Positions 41,046 to 51,734 of a DNA stretch of 64,000 bases are shown one piece after another (position 1 is the stretch's first letter; each line of letters opens with the position of its first letter). Made by a program: the position numbers and the translations under genes. The DNA is from Nitzschia sp. pyKryTriq1 (taxonomy: Eukaryota > Bacillariophyta > Bacillariophyceae > Bacillariales > Bacillariaceae), in contig OY101131.1 of assembly GCA_956465555.1 (NCBI GenBank), positions 75,469 to 139,468 of the forward strand. The letters run 5' to 3'. The notes beneath the pieces are model-generated. The model did no database searches. It had not been told where the DNA came from and worked only from the letters and a program-made list of their open reading frames with translations.

Positions 41046-41390
41046 CTACAATCCAACAAATACTACCATTATCACGACCGCCATCATTGTCAATGATGCT
41101 GATCCAGCACCAGAAGAAGAAGAGGAAGCGCTGCTCGACGACGACGACGATGCGTCGTTGTCGTTGTTGCCAGAGGAGGAGGTTGTTGGAATCAAACTCG
41201 GAGCGAGACTGGGATTGTCGCTTGGGATGATCGTAGGTGCAAAACTGGGTCCATGGGTGGGTCCCTCCGATGGCTCGCTCGATGGTACCACCGAGGGTGA
41301 CAAGGTTGGACTAGGAGTTGGAGCTGGTGAAGTTGGACTCAGAGTTGGACCCAGTGTTGGAGCTTGAGTTGGACTCAGTGTAGTTGTTGA
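41046..41390 (-). pseudogene. 3' part of a split gene: PT/PS-rich stalk and hydrophobic tail
   Basis: On the minus strand, a frame with repeated SPT, APT and PSxxPS triplets (for example LSPTQAPTLGPTLSPT, then PSFAPTIIPSDNPSLAPSL) leads into a Ser/Asp spacer and a hydrophobic end (SLTMMAVVIMVVFVGL). This is the layout of a cell-surface protein with a rigid stalk and a GPI signal or membrane anchor, common in diatoms. It has no start of its own. Its natural N-terminal part seems to be the signal-peptide protein at 43569-44111, from which it is separated by retroelement sequence. Confidence 0.62.
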
Positions 41391-43600
41391 GCAATGACTG
41401 GTGTCTGTCTTGGTCTGCGTAGTAGGATGCTTGCTCGACGTCTTGGTCGTGTTGTGTGATCTCGGCGGAGTATACTGCGGTGAGGAGCGTTTGCCAAATG
41501 TGCTTCGGGGTTGTGTCTTGTAATCTTGATGAGGTGTCCTTCCATGGTACTTCGGACTGTAGTATTGAAGTGTTGGCGCCGATCATTTTCAACAGTTCGT
41601 GCGGTCGGAGGGGTCTCGTTGTCTGTTGTATGCCTTCGTCGTCGGTTTGTATTGTTGCTGTGTAAGAATGGAAAGGGTTAGGTCCGGCGTCCGATCGTTT
41701 AATGGGTAGTACTGTCTCTGTTGCTTGGGTTTCTCGTCGAATGATGTCGGCTGTCCCGTCGTTGTTCCATGTGATGGTGTGGTGGTAGTCGCTGAAATCG
41801 TGGTTTGGTGGGTCTAGGATTGTCTCCATCGTTCCTGGTTCTGTTTCTTGTTGGACTGGTAGGAGTGGTGTGACTTGGTTCGGTGTCCAGATACAGTATA
41901 CTTGTTCTGATTTGCAATGTCCTTCGACGTGTTCGTTGTTTATGGCTCCGGTGGTGGTGGTCCAGGTCGGTTGTTCGCGTTGGAGTTCCTGGGCTAACCG
42001 TGTTGCATTTCTGTATGCTTCGTGGGAGTCTTGTTTGGTCCATACTATTATGGCGGCTCTTAGGTGTTTGTCCTTGGCGGTGAGAAGTGTTAGTAACAAT
42101 TCGTTCTCGTCTTGGTCTTGGGCTCTCGTTGCTATGATCCATTCTCCTGGTTGTTTCTTGTTCGGGTCTTTCATTCTGTTGAGGAAGGTGGAGAGCGTTG
42201 GTACGTCGTCGTAGTTTCTCCATGTTTCTGATTCGTCTGTTCCGTTCGGGTCTATCGCTTCTAATCCGGCTTCGTTCATCGCTTGTTTGACGGTGTTGAG
42301 TCCGGTTCCGATGATCGTGATGGTTCGCCCTGGATCTGTTGCTGCTGCTAATGGTGTCCGTTGGTGGTGTTGTCCTGTGTGGATGATTCGTTTGTTGGTT
42401 CTTGGGATCATTCTTTCTTCCTCGTGTTGTATTGCTAGTAGGGCTCGCGGTTTCATCAAATCTTCTTTTGTTGTGCGTTTTTCTTCCGTTATGGGGTTGT
42501 ACCTGTTGTATCTGGATAGTAGGTCGCACTCGTATAGCATTCGGGCGTTTCGGTGGTACATTACGAAGTCGTAGCGGAGCATTTCCATTTTCCATCGTTG
42601 GATCGTATGAGTAGGTTCGTAGTCGCCTTCAAACAGTTCCATCATTCCTTTGCAGTCGGCTATCCATGTGAATTCTCTTCCCATTAAATAGTGTCGATTC
42701 TTTCGCATTCCGAATAGTCCTGCCCTTGTTTCGCCGATGTAGGAGTGGTAGTCCTTTTCTCGTTCGGTGCACCGTCTTGAGTAGAAAGCTGTTGGTCGTA
42801 GTCGTATTCCTCCGATGGTCTTGTCGAACTCGCATTTGGCGGTTCTTTCTATCTCTTTTCGCATAGCTTCTTCTGCCTCTTCGGTTTCTTCTGGTTGGAG
42901 GAGTGCTGCGCCCATGGCTTTTGCGCTGAAGTCTGTTTTGAGGTAGAAGCGTCGACGCGGGTCGGGTCGTTTGAGTACTGGTCCTTCGACGTTGCTCTTA
43001 TAGTTGTATACATCGATCGCGGCGGCTTGCGATTCGGTGTCGATGGCGGGGCAGTGCGTTAGGAAGCTGTTAGTTAGGAGTCCGTATTTGTCTTGCCAGT
43101 TTCCGCTGGCGTTTAGTGTGTTTTTGACGAACGAATCTACTAGTTGGTTTTTGATGCGTTTTTCTTCGGATTTTGGGCAGAGGCGAGGGACTTTTACGGT
43201 GAGCTTGTTCCAGGTTGCTGTTTCGAAGACCGGCATCTCGCTCCACCAGTAATACGAGCGATCATTCTGTTTTGGAGTGTCATGGCGATAATTACTACGA
43301 GTACGATACGGCGGCGACGAGGACGAATGTGGGTCGGAAGCGAGGAAAACGCTTCCGCTTCCTTCCATACTTGACCTGGCCGAATTGGATTCTGGGTTCG
43401 AATCCTCGGCGGCGATACCACTTAGCGGCTCTAGTGCCGTACTGGCCAGACTATCTAGGTAATCGTCGTCCATTGTCGATGGCGGATTGTTGTGTTGGGT
43501 TGGGCACAGATACTGCTCGACGGTCCATCCATCTCTGATGGCTGGCTGCCAAGATCCAAGTGACCCTGTCAAATGTCCTTATGACTACTTGGATTCAGTA
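41390..43600 (-). mobile_element. Ty3-type retroelement fragment, incomplete
   Basis: A long open stretch on the minus strand. The recognisable part is a Ty3-type RNase H (e.g. YLKTDFSAKAMGAALLQ, FYSRRCTEREKDYHSYIGE, RHYLMGREFTWIADCKGM, WKMEMLRYDFVMYHRNA). About 350 further residues follow that I cannot assign, one with PLRPHELLKMIG. No reverse transcriptase core, integrase or LTR pair is visible here, so the element is incomplete and broken. The length still open suggests the insertion is not very old. It lies between the two halves of a host surface-protein gene. Confidence 0.68.
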
Positions 43601-44111
43601 TGGCGGGCAGTCGCCTATCCGTACACGTTACGGGAGATTCCCAGGCAGAAATCACATTTCCGTCGGCTGTGACGGGTCGAGCCGTCACCAGTGCTTCCGA
43701 AAAGACTTCCACTCCTGCTACTCCTCCATTCTCCGCCATCGATGCTGTCAAGCGAATCACAATCGGCCTATCTCCCGGACATAATGGATCCGCAATGGTT
43801 TCTTGAAAGGTCCCATCGATGGTTGGGTCCGTAACGACAAATTCTCCCCAACAAATATCCGCGTCTAGTACCCCCGGCGTTCCATCACCACCATCTATGA
43901 ATAATGTAAAGCAATACGAAACGGTCGATCCTTCCGGAACGATTAGAAACTTGTCTCCCGAGAAGGCCGAGCAAGGAACATTACCAGAAAGAACCGTCTT
44001 TTGCAATATCAAACCTGCCGGCGACGCCGACACCGATGACAAAAATAACCTGTCTATTACGGGCGAAAGCACCACCAAGATGATAAGCAGCACTGGTTTT
44101 ATCGTGAGCAT
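43569..44111 (-). pseudogene. 5' part of a split gene: secreted domain
   Basis: Begins MLTIKPVLLIILVVL, a strong signal peptide. About 150 residues follow with GNVPCSAFSGDKFLIVPEGS, VSYCFTLFIDGGDGTPGVL, CWGEFVVTD and ITLTASMAENGG-like strands, a pattern of short beta-strands and four or five cysteines that suggests a beta-sandwich extracellular domain. The match ends in a Pro/Ser-containing stretch (AILNPSS) where the frame meets retroelement sequence and soon closes. The PT/PS-rich stalk and tail it would be expected to lead into lie at 41046-41390. It could still be expressed as a short secreted form. Confidence 0.6.
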
Positions 44112-44904
44112 TGTTGTCTTATTGTAATCCCTTGAATGTCGTTTTTGGTACGATTGTGATGATGCATCGAGTTTTATGCATCATCATCATCTTTCATCTT
44201 CATTATGATTTGTGCAAGCGTTTCGAGTCTTGTGCGGAGAAAAAGGAAGGCGAAACGTCGTCTAAATAGAGAAAAGGATGTTCGAGTTGTTGTTCTGCAA
44301 AAATGAGGCCCAAAGTGCGTACTGTACAACACAACATGTTGTACCAAAGGCCGCCAAAATAAAACCCCATTATAAAAGCCAATGTTTATGTTGGCATTCC
44401 CATAAGTAATGACTTTATACTGGTATTATGTTGGAATCTCGTTCGTGTCTTGCCATAAATATCGAAACATGTAACAACACACGAATGAATAATCGCGACG
44501 GTTCGGATAACTATTTTTAGTCGTTCTATCAACTCTCTACTGGTACTAGAGAGAGCTTGCACAGTACCATGATTAGCAGGCTCAATCTTCAAGCTTGCTC
44601 ATCAAGCCCTTTTGAGCTTGAATAAACCATCAGCATGACTAAAACGAGAGGCCTTCAGAATGTCCGAGTGTGGTTTGGCGCTGGCAGCGCGAGATTGCGT
44701 AACTCATGGGAGCGCAGCACGGCGCACGCCATAATACCCAATCAATGGTATCTCAATGGAATCTCACCATAGGAAACAGTCAATTGAAAACATGAAACAT
44801 TTAAAAAATTGTAACGCATGTCAATAAGAAATAAAAATAGATCAATTTAATATAAAATCGCCTCGATTAATGTAAGGAAATATATTATTTAACAATACTT
44901 CATG
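44112..44904. other. Intergenic, AT-rich, no gene seen
   Basis: Holds the 5' region of the split surface-protein gene at its left end. The remaining frames are short and not gene-like. Confidence 0.45.
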
Positions 44905-44946
44905 CACAGCTCTCACCGGAGCCTTCGGCTTCGGGTGGGAGCTGTG
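44905..44946. repeat. 42-base hairpin-forming inverted repeat
   Basis: CACAGCTCTCACC pairs with GGTGGGAGCTGTG (13 pairs, one of them G-U) around a GGAGCCTTCGGCTTCG centre that can pair partly. It lies next to the Ty3 integrase fragment and may mark its end. Confidence 0.6.
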
Positions 44947-44949
44947 CTC

Positions 44950-45125
44950 AATTCAGAATAATTAATTGTTGCTTCCGTTCTGGTTTCGCCTGGATGGCAT
45001 AGTATTTCGTGATACCATGATACAATGCGTTTTTGTAATTGAGTGGGGACGACGATTTTGCCGTTCCTTGTGATTAGTTGGCCGCTGCCCACACGCGCGT
45101 ATCTGCGCAGCCTTGGGGGAGAATT
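44950..45125 (-). mobile_element. Ty3-type integrase fragment
   Basis: A short piece of retroelement coding sequence on the minus strand, with NGKIVVPTQLQKRIVSWYHE then ILCHPGETRTEATI. This is the zinc-binding HHCC-type N-terminal region of Ty3-type integrases. Nothing else of that element is seen here, so it is a broken relic. Whether it belongs with the RNase H fragment at 41390-43600 is unknown. Confidence 0.7.
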
Positions 45126-45274
45126 TTGGGATTGAAGGGGCGCCTGACGAGTACAGTGGTAGGTGGCGAGTGGAGAGCAAATGTACATAGCGTGCTGGCT
45201 GGTACCGGCAACGCCGGTACTACTACTACGTACGAGTACTACTCCTCTACTACTACTACTACTACTACTACAAT

Positions 45275-45560
45275 GTCGTAAAGCAGCGAACAAGTGCACT
45301 GTCTAATTTAGCTGCTACCTTGACGGTCGAGAGCAATGAATCTCTCTTGCGCCGGAACGATACTACTACCACCAGCTACTAGTCGAGTGTAGAGTAGAGT
45401 AGAGTCGAGTACACTGTACAAGTACAGTAGAGAGGTTACTAAAGTAAAATACAGAGTAAAAAGTGTGAGTGCGAGAGCAGACGCTACCACCAGGAGTACT
45501 ACTCTCGGCCGTCAAGGTAGTAAATAAACTACACAGTGCGCTTTTTCGCTGCTTTATGAT
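45275..45560. mobile_element. Fold-back, MITE-like non-autonomous element
   Basis: Arms of 59 bases in inverted orientation, left at 45275-45333 and right at 45502-45560, agree at about 80 percent of positions (left begins GTCGTAAAGCAGCGAA; right ends TTCGCTGCTTTATGAT). About 168 bases lie between them, with no open frame of note. I could not fix a target-site duplication. A single similar arm is at 38847-38889. The layout fits a non-autonomous DNA transposon. Confidence 0.65.
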
Positions 45561-45666
45561 ATAATAATAGTGCAGAGGCTCCCGGTAGATTGTTCTCTAG
45601 CTCTTTTTGAGAATGCTCATCATTACTAGTAGTAATAGAAGATACAGTAGACGAAGGCGAGTTATT

Positions 45667-48504
45667 TTATGGATCCAAGGTCGAAAAGCTGCTGTTGGAG
45701 CTCATGCCGTTGGAGCTCATGGATCGATTCGATCGGCTTTTTTTCATTTCCGAACGAAGCTTGCGTTCGGATTTGCGAGCCTTTTCTCGTTTGGCACGAA
45801 TAGAAGCAGTATCATCCACGTGGTACAGTTCTTGCTGTTGTTGATAATGTTGGGGCACCATCATGACTGGGTTCCAAGAGGCGTTGGCGTTGTTGCTATT
45901 ATTGTACGAGGTTCCATGGTCATGGTGTGAGGGCTCTCTTGTGCGAACATTATTCTGTTGTTGATAGCGGCCGGCTCCAGACAAGTCATTGAAGCTTCGG
46001 TTGGAGATGTTATCACCTAGCCATCCAGCGGGTCGTTCCTGCTGAGCGCGGTTCGCCCCCCCAAGATTATTGACACTGCTCGATCTGCTAAATTGAGAAC
46101 GACTGTTCATCGGGATTTGTTGTTGGTGTTGTGGAACTTGAGGGTCCATGAAATTGCCAAGATCGTTTGAGGAATGACGGTTTTTTTGGTTGAGTCCCAA
46201 CATTGGCGGAGGTTGCGCAAAGTTAGTGTTGTTCAGTGGTGTAGGTCGTTTCTGTACAATATTTCTTGGGGATTGAATTGTGGCCAGAGTCGGTTTGTGT
46301 CTTGGGGGGACTGGGGAGCGCGATCTCGATCCGTTGGTACCGTTAGACATTGAAGATAGGGACCCATTACCGTGTTGTATCATACTCGGTGGTTGTCCCA
46401 TCTGGTTCATCAAGTCGACCATGGACAAGCTTTGGTCGTCGTCATCGGCCCCTACTAATCCACTGACAGAGGCCTCTTCCATGAGCGAAGACAAACGATG
46501 GCACGAATTATCCAGTTGCATCATCATCGTTTTCATTTGCTTCTTGTCCTCTTCCATTTTCTTCAAATTCTTGTTGATCTCCTTTCGCTCGGCTTCCATT
46601 TCGTCGAGATAGGACTGCCGAACGTGGGACGATGCTCGTTCTTCATGAATTTCATGTGTCTTTGCCTTTTTCAGACTCTTGAGATTTCGGGCCTCCATTT
46701 CCGCCTCCAACAAGCGACGCTCAACATCGGCACGGGTGCGTTGGATGTGCATCAACTTGTTTCGTAGCTCGTTGCGATCTTTTTCGACTGCCTCCATCTT
46801 TTGCGTGGTTTTCACATTTTCCGTTCGCAGAACAGTCGCTTCTTCTTGAGCTTTGGACAACTTGTCGTGCATGTTTTCCTTGGCCTTTTCAAGCTTTTCG
46901 ATCATTTTCGCCATGGCTTCACGCTCCCGGCGAACTTGATCCAGTTCGGCAGCCACCTTGATAGTTTCCGCTTCCTTATGGGCGACTGCCACAGATTGGC
47001 TCGCTTGAAGCGCTTTAGCTTCCTGTTGAGTCAGCTCGAGGCTCTTTTTCGTTTCGGACGTCTTGGTTTCCAACTCGGTGATTTGACGTTGCGACGCTTC
47101 CTTCTCGATCCGAAGCTTGGTAGCTTCCGTTTCACTTTCCCGAAGACGACGTTCCATTTCCAGTTTTTGTTCCTTCATTTGAGCAATCATGGCCGATAGT
47201 TCGGCATTCATAACTTGATGGACTTCTACCGAGACGCCATCTTCCGTCTTGGCCGACTTTCGGACCGTTTTGAGGATGGTCCGAGCTTGTCGGACCGATT
47301 CTTCGACCGTCTGATGATGACGTGATGTTGTTGGTGGAGGACGACGGACTACCGGTTCGTCGTAAAAGTCGTCAGATTCGTCATCATCAAATCCCCGTTT
47401 GGAGTTTCTACGCTTCAATTTACCGGTACTGCGACGGCTGCGTCGACTTTCTGACAAGGATGAATGAGAAGAGGAGTCATCGTCATAACCCCGCCGACTT
47501 CCTCCTCCTCCTCCCTTGCTTTTATTTCTTGATTTCCCCCCTTTATTCTTTCGACTATATCCACCCTCACTATCCGAAGACTCGCTCTCGGAATCATATA
47601 AATTCTTCTTGGATCCACGTCGTTTCATTTTACTACTTTTACCCGTCTTTCTGGATCGACCATCACTTTCGGAATCGGTATCGGACAAGTCTTTCTTGGA
47701 GCCTCCTCCACGTTTCTTCGACTTATCGCCTGAACGACGATCTTCTCGTCGTGTCTCTGACTCATCCGAAGAAGACGAAGAGGACGACTTGCTGCTCTTC
47801 TTGGTATTCTTGTTGGAACTCTTGACAGACTTTTTGGTTCCTGTTTCCACGTCGTCGCTGTCAGAATCGTCCGCTGGTTTCGTCTGCTATTAACAACACA
47901 TGTTTGGCTGGTCAGAACTCGTCCAAAACCATCATACTGAACGACTCAAAGTCAAACTCAGACTCAAACTGCTACTTACACCCTTGGAGATGTTGGAATC
48001 GGTCTTATTGTTGGCCGCCGCTTCCGCGGCCAACCGTTTTCGTCTCCGATAGTACAATCCACCTCCGCAGCAACAGCAGCATAGGAAGGCTACCACTGCG
48101 CCAATAATGATATAGAGCATCATTCCACCGCTACTTCCGCCACTCCCATCCTCTCCATCTCCCCCGGCACCACAATTATTAAAGGGACAATCTCCCGCCC
48201 CAAAGGAAGGATTCCAATCCGATTCAAAGGAACACGTGATAAAGTCGGTCACTTCCGTGTTGCAACAGCAATTGCCGGAAGTTTCGAGTTGGGTGCAGAC
48301 ATTGTCATTGGCGGTAGGACAAAACCATTCGCTGCCCGGAATTTCAAAGGCCATGGTCGTCTTGTAGGCCGTCGATACCTCTTGCCAAAACACGTCCATA
48401 AAGGGTTGTCCGAAACAACCGCAGGCGCCCGGATCAGCAGCGACGCAACCATCGATCGCGGTCAATTGAGTCATGCATGGTCCTGTATAATTAGCCGAAG
48501 ACAT
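45667..48504 (-). CDS. Membrane-anchored coiled-coil protein (two exons)
   Basis: Exon 1 is 48504-47980 and exon 2 is 47886-45667. The intron (47979-47887, 93 bases) has a GGT|GTAAGT donor and an ATAGCAG acceptor where two AGs three bases apart could be used. Both keep the frame, giving 914 or 913 residues. The N-terminal ~125 residues hold about 14 cysteines (including GNCCCN) and no signal peptide. A membrane segment (about 130-150, MMLYIIIGAVVAFLCCCCC) is followed by RRRKR, so the Cys-rich part probably faces out of the cytosol. Exon 2 encodes an acidic Ser/Lys-rich region with many SDSESD motifs, a long coiled coil (about 370-640) and a disordered Asn/Ser/Gln tail. Role unknown; a membrane-cytoskeleton tether is inference. 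Confidence 0.75.
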
Positions 48505-49675
48505 TGTATTTGTTGTTCTTTGTTGTTATTGTGGTTATTGTTATGTATTGGTTATGGTGGTTGTTGTTGTTGTTGTTGTTGTCAACAAGGAAACGAGATG
48601 CGATGAGCGAGGAACGGCGCAGAACGGTACTAACATGAAAGAATGCTGTATTTTTCTAAAATATACTTCACAGCTAGTACTACAGATATGTCGCGATGCT
48701 ACTGAGATGTTGTGCGTTACATCCAAGAAGGCAGTCAGTCTTTTCGGAGGAACCTATCTCACTAGCAAAGGACAAAAGATACACCTTTTTCCTATTTGGA
48801 ATATAGCCCTTCCCTGTTGGATCCGCGCAGAAAAGTCATTCCAGGTGAAATTTTGTACGATAAATCATAGGAGTAGTACATACAGAACCATATACCAGTG
48901 TTACTGTTGGATCGTTGCATTCTACCTACCGCGTGCCCGCGCGTGTATGTGTTTGCATGTTGCATTCGATCGTTCCTGCAAGATTGAGTTTTCGCCCCTC
49001 TACCGTTACAAGTACTACTGTACTCTACTACTAGAGGTTGTGTTTTCTACCCACTGATTTTTTTTTGGCGTTTCGCGTAGCACGAATTGAGTAAGACTCG
49101 AGTCAAGTCAGTCAACTGGTATTACTGTATTATCGCCAGACCTATTGGGGTACAGAAGAAGTCCCCGAGAGTAGGAAGAGGAGTCAGCGATATATTTTAT
49201 CGGAAATCGGAATATCGAGAAATTCTCTGCGCGCCGGGGCGTCCCCGGTAGGAAGTGGCAGGCCAAGGCCATATTTTATTTTTAAAAATAGATGATTCAC
49301 CCACTAACTTTGCGCAGAAGATGGGAAGGGAAAGATCGATGTGAGCGATGCCAGCAAGACCGGTTTTGGAACTCAACTACTGTACAGTCTTCGGAGTACT
49401 GTAGTATGTGCGTAGAAGATGGGAAGGGGAAGATCGATGTGAGATGCCAAGACTTCTACCAAGAACAAGGGGATGTTTGTGCTGCCCATTTTTCCTGAAA
49501 CCCCAGGGAACAAATTCGGGATTTCAAACCGTCGTGTTTCATCGACCACTTCTTTTCACCACAACTTTACTTTAGTTGTCAAGTAATTCGTACCATACTC
49601 GACGAACGACGATATTGGTATATTCTCAGAGCCCCGCGTCGCATGCCAACAATACTTCTAGTGTAAGACAACAAA
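48505..49675. other. Divergent intergenic region, no gene seen
   Basis: The left end is the 5' leader of the coiled-coil gene, with AAC repeats. An imperfect direct repeat lies at 49312-49455. A 169-codon frame at 48548-49057 starts in GTT repeats and has no gene-like features. Confidence 0.45.
49312..49455. repeat. Imperfect direct repeat, two copies 99 bases apart
   Basis: GCGCAGAAGATGGGAAGGGA, then AAGATCGATGTGAGCGATGC near 49312, and GCGTAGAAGATGGGAAGGGG, then AAGATCGATGTGAGATGCCA near 49411. No gene is associated. Confidence 0.75.
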
Positions 49676-50698
49676 ATGAAGCTCATTGTTCTCTCACTCT
49701 TTCCGGCTCTACTTCGTGTAGCGTTTTTTCCTATCCGGAAGATAAATGCTGACGGTAGTACGACGACGCCTTGCGATAATGTAGACAAATGGACTTGTCC
49801 CGACCGAATTCGTGGACGAGGTCTGTATGCTCTCAACACATGTCCCGGCGGAGACTTGTCTGATGATGATATGGACCATGCTGACGAGCATGATAGCTTC
49901 CACCGCGCACTTAAAAAAAAGGGCGGGTCGAAGTCGAAAAAAATGAAGTGTTGCCCTTACGGCACATCATTACTTAATGCTCAGACAACAAAAAAAGAGT
50001 GCTGCGCCCAGAGCAGGCGAAGACTCACCTTGAGAGCAGATCTTGAGCCTGCACCATGGGCACACCCTAACGACACTCGTGCGGAACTTCTTGCTGCTAA
50101 TCCGGGAATCTGGAAGATTGCCGATTTCGCTGAGACAGATGTTGTCAGTACGATGATCAAGACCTTTGACAACGACGAACGCTTTGAACGGTGTGTTGGA
50201 AGCGCTCACGAGCATCTTCCTTGCAAGACATGTTTCCGTCTTTCTCTCGAGAACTGTGTCGAGGACGAGTGTACTATTGTTGCTGATCTTCTCGATCAAA
50301 TCCGCTCCCTTTGGCCGTCCAAGTCTGTTCAGCGCGATTACTTTTACGTCCAGCGCTACGAACCAGACTGCGCTCCGACACTTGTTCACAAGGATATTAC
50401 CGAAAACGACATGGAGAAGTCGGCCACGGCAACACAGGTGTTCTACCTGTCGAATGGCAGTGGAAGTGTCTACTTCCCGAATGTTGACAATGATTCCAAA
50501 GATGACGGTCTTACTATTGAACCTGAAAGAGGAACTCTTCTTACTTGGCTCAACGTTCACCCGGATGGCTCTCATAACGATGCTGCCTGGCATGGCATCC
50601 AGGCTACCCCCAAGGATGCCGACATTCGATATGCCCTTACATACAGAATCACCATGTCCGATGATGAGCTTCAAGAAAACGCTAGTACTTTCGAATAA
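49676..50698 (+). CDS. Secreted 2OG-Fe(II) oxygenase, prolyl-4-hydroxylase-like
   Basis: A 340-residue protein starting with a signal peptide (MKLIVLSLFPALLRVAFF). After an acidic part comes FHRALKKKGGSKSKKMK, an RxL followed by a Lys-rich run, then CCPYGTSLL and ECC, a cysteine-rich short region. The catalytic domain (about 130-330) has KIADFAETDVVSTMIKTF, DYFYVQRYEPDCAPTLVHKD with Fe ligands H238 and D240, TQVFYLSNGSGSVYFPNVD, LLTWLNVHPDG, and H306 in WHGIQATPK; the usual 2-oxoglutarate Lys/Arg is likely in DIRYALTYRI. Prolyl-4-hydroxylases act on proline-rich proteins in the ER and Golgi; diatom walls contain such proteins. The substrate is unknown. First ATG after a leader. Confidence 0.85.
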   Translation: MKLIVLSLFPALLRVAFFPIRKINADGSTTTPCDNVDKWTCPDRIRGRGLYALNTCPGGDLSDDDMDHADEHDSFHRALKKKGGSKSKKMKCCPYGTSLLNAQTTKKECCAQSRRRLTLRADLEPAPWAHPNDTRAELLAANPGIWKIADFAETDVVSTMIKTFDNDERFERCVGSAHEHLPCKTCFRLSLENCVEDECTIVADLLDQIRSLWPSKSVQRDYFYVQRYEPDCAPTLVHKDITENDMEKSATATQVFYLSNGSGSVYFPNVDNDSKDDGLTIEPERGTLLTWLNVHPDGSHNDAAWHGIQATPKDADIRYALTYRITMSDDELQENASTFE

Positions 50699-51734
50699 GT
50701 GCCTTGTTGTTTTGTTGTTTGCTTGTTAATTATTTGGTGCTGGCTCCTGTGTTTTCAAAAGATGAATGTTATGTGGGAGACATATTTTGAGAGGACCGTG
50801 TCTGTTGGAGAACAGAAATGAGGGATCGGAATCATCCCTGGAGTCAAATTAATCATATCAATCAAAAGGACGATGACCCGAAATGACCGAGAAGGTAAAG
50901 ATTACTACCTACCAGTTACTACATATACTACTACATGTATCAACGAACGAAAGAGCAACAGCATCAACAGAAACAGAATGATCGATGTCGCCTTATTGTA
51001 AGACTCTTAGACTACAAGTCAATCAATTAATTGAGTAGATTCTATTACATTACCTGTGATATCTTGAACATACTCGGAGGCTGATGAAGCTACTAGGTAT
51101 TGGTAAATCAACAGTAGTGTCCAGCAGCAGCGCTGCTTCTTCTGGGGAAGCGTCCTCTTCCTCTCGTCGTCGCCACTGGAAGAAGAGTCGATGGTCATGA
51201 CGACGCTAGTAGCTTTCTAGCTAGATGACTACTTTGTACTGGTGGAGTACGTTCTATATCTACTACTCTACTAGCTAGCTAGTACTAGTAGAACCTCTGC
51301 AACAAGGTGCCAGAATTGAGACTGACATTTGTAACTACCGGTACGAAAGATCTTCTCGCTCGCTCGGAAGCCGAATTCGATTCATTCGACTTGATAGCAT
51401 CCTTACATACGTACGGGGATATGCACAAAAAATAGCGCAACCTTGGGCAGGCTTTTAGCGACTTGAGAATTCCGCGTCGTCGTTTGCGGATGATGATTCT
51501 TCCGCATGCGATGTGTTGTGTATGTTGTGTGAGGCATCCACTACACTACCGGTACCCATCCCAACCGTCGTGCATGCTCCAGCGCACCTTCGGTGCCACT
51601 TGTTATACCGGTACAGGTATTATATTATTTGATGACTCCTCGTATCAGCCATACAAGTAGTATCGACACATATACCCCTCTCACATTTTAATCTATCTTG
51701 CACTATTATTATTATTATTATTATCATTCTGAAG
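50699..51734. other. Intergenic gap, no gene seen
   Basis: Contains CTA/TAG runs, three exact TACCGGTA palindromes (51336, 51547, 51607) and an (ATT)n run at about 51705-51724 just before the next start codon. Confidence 0.5.

Noticed and set aside
41699-42595. 298-codon minus-strand frame rich in Arg, Thr, His
   Set aside because: It is an alternative frame of the retroelement sequence, with odd composition and no known domain.
48548-49057. 169-codon plus-strand frame
   Set aside because: It begins in a GTT repeat in the leader of the coiled-coil gene and shows no conserved-looking region.
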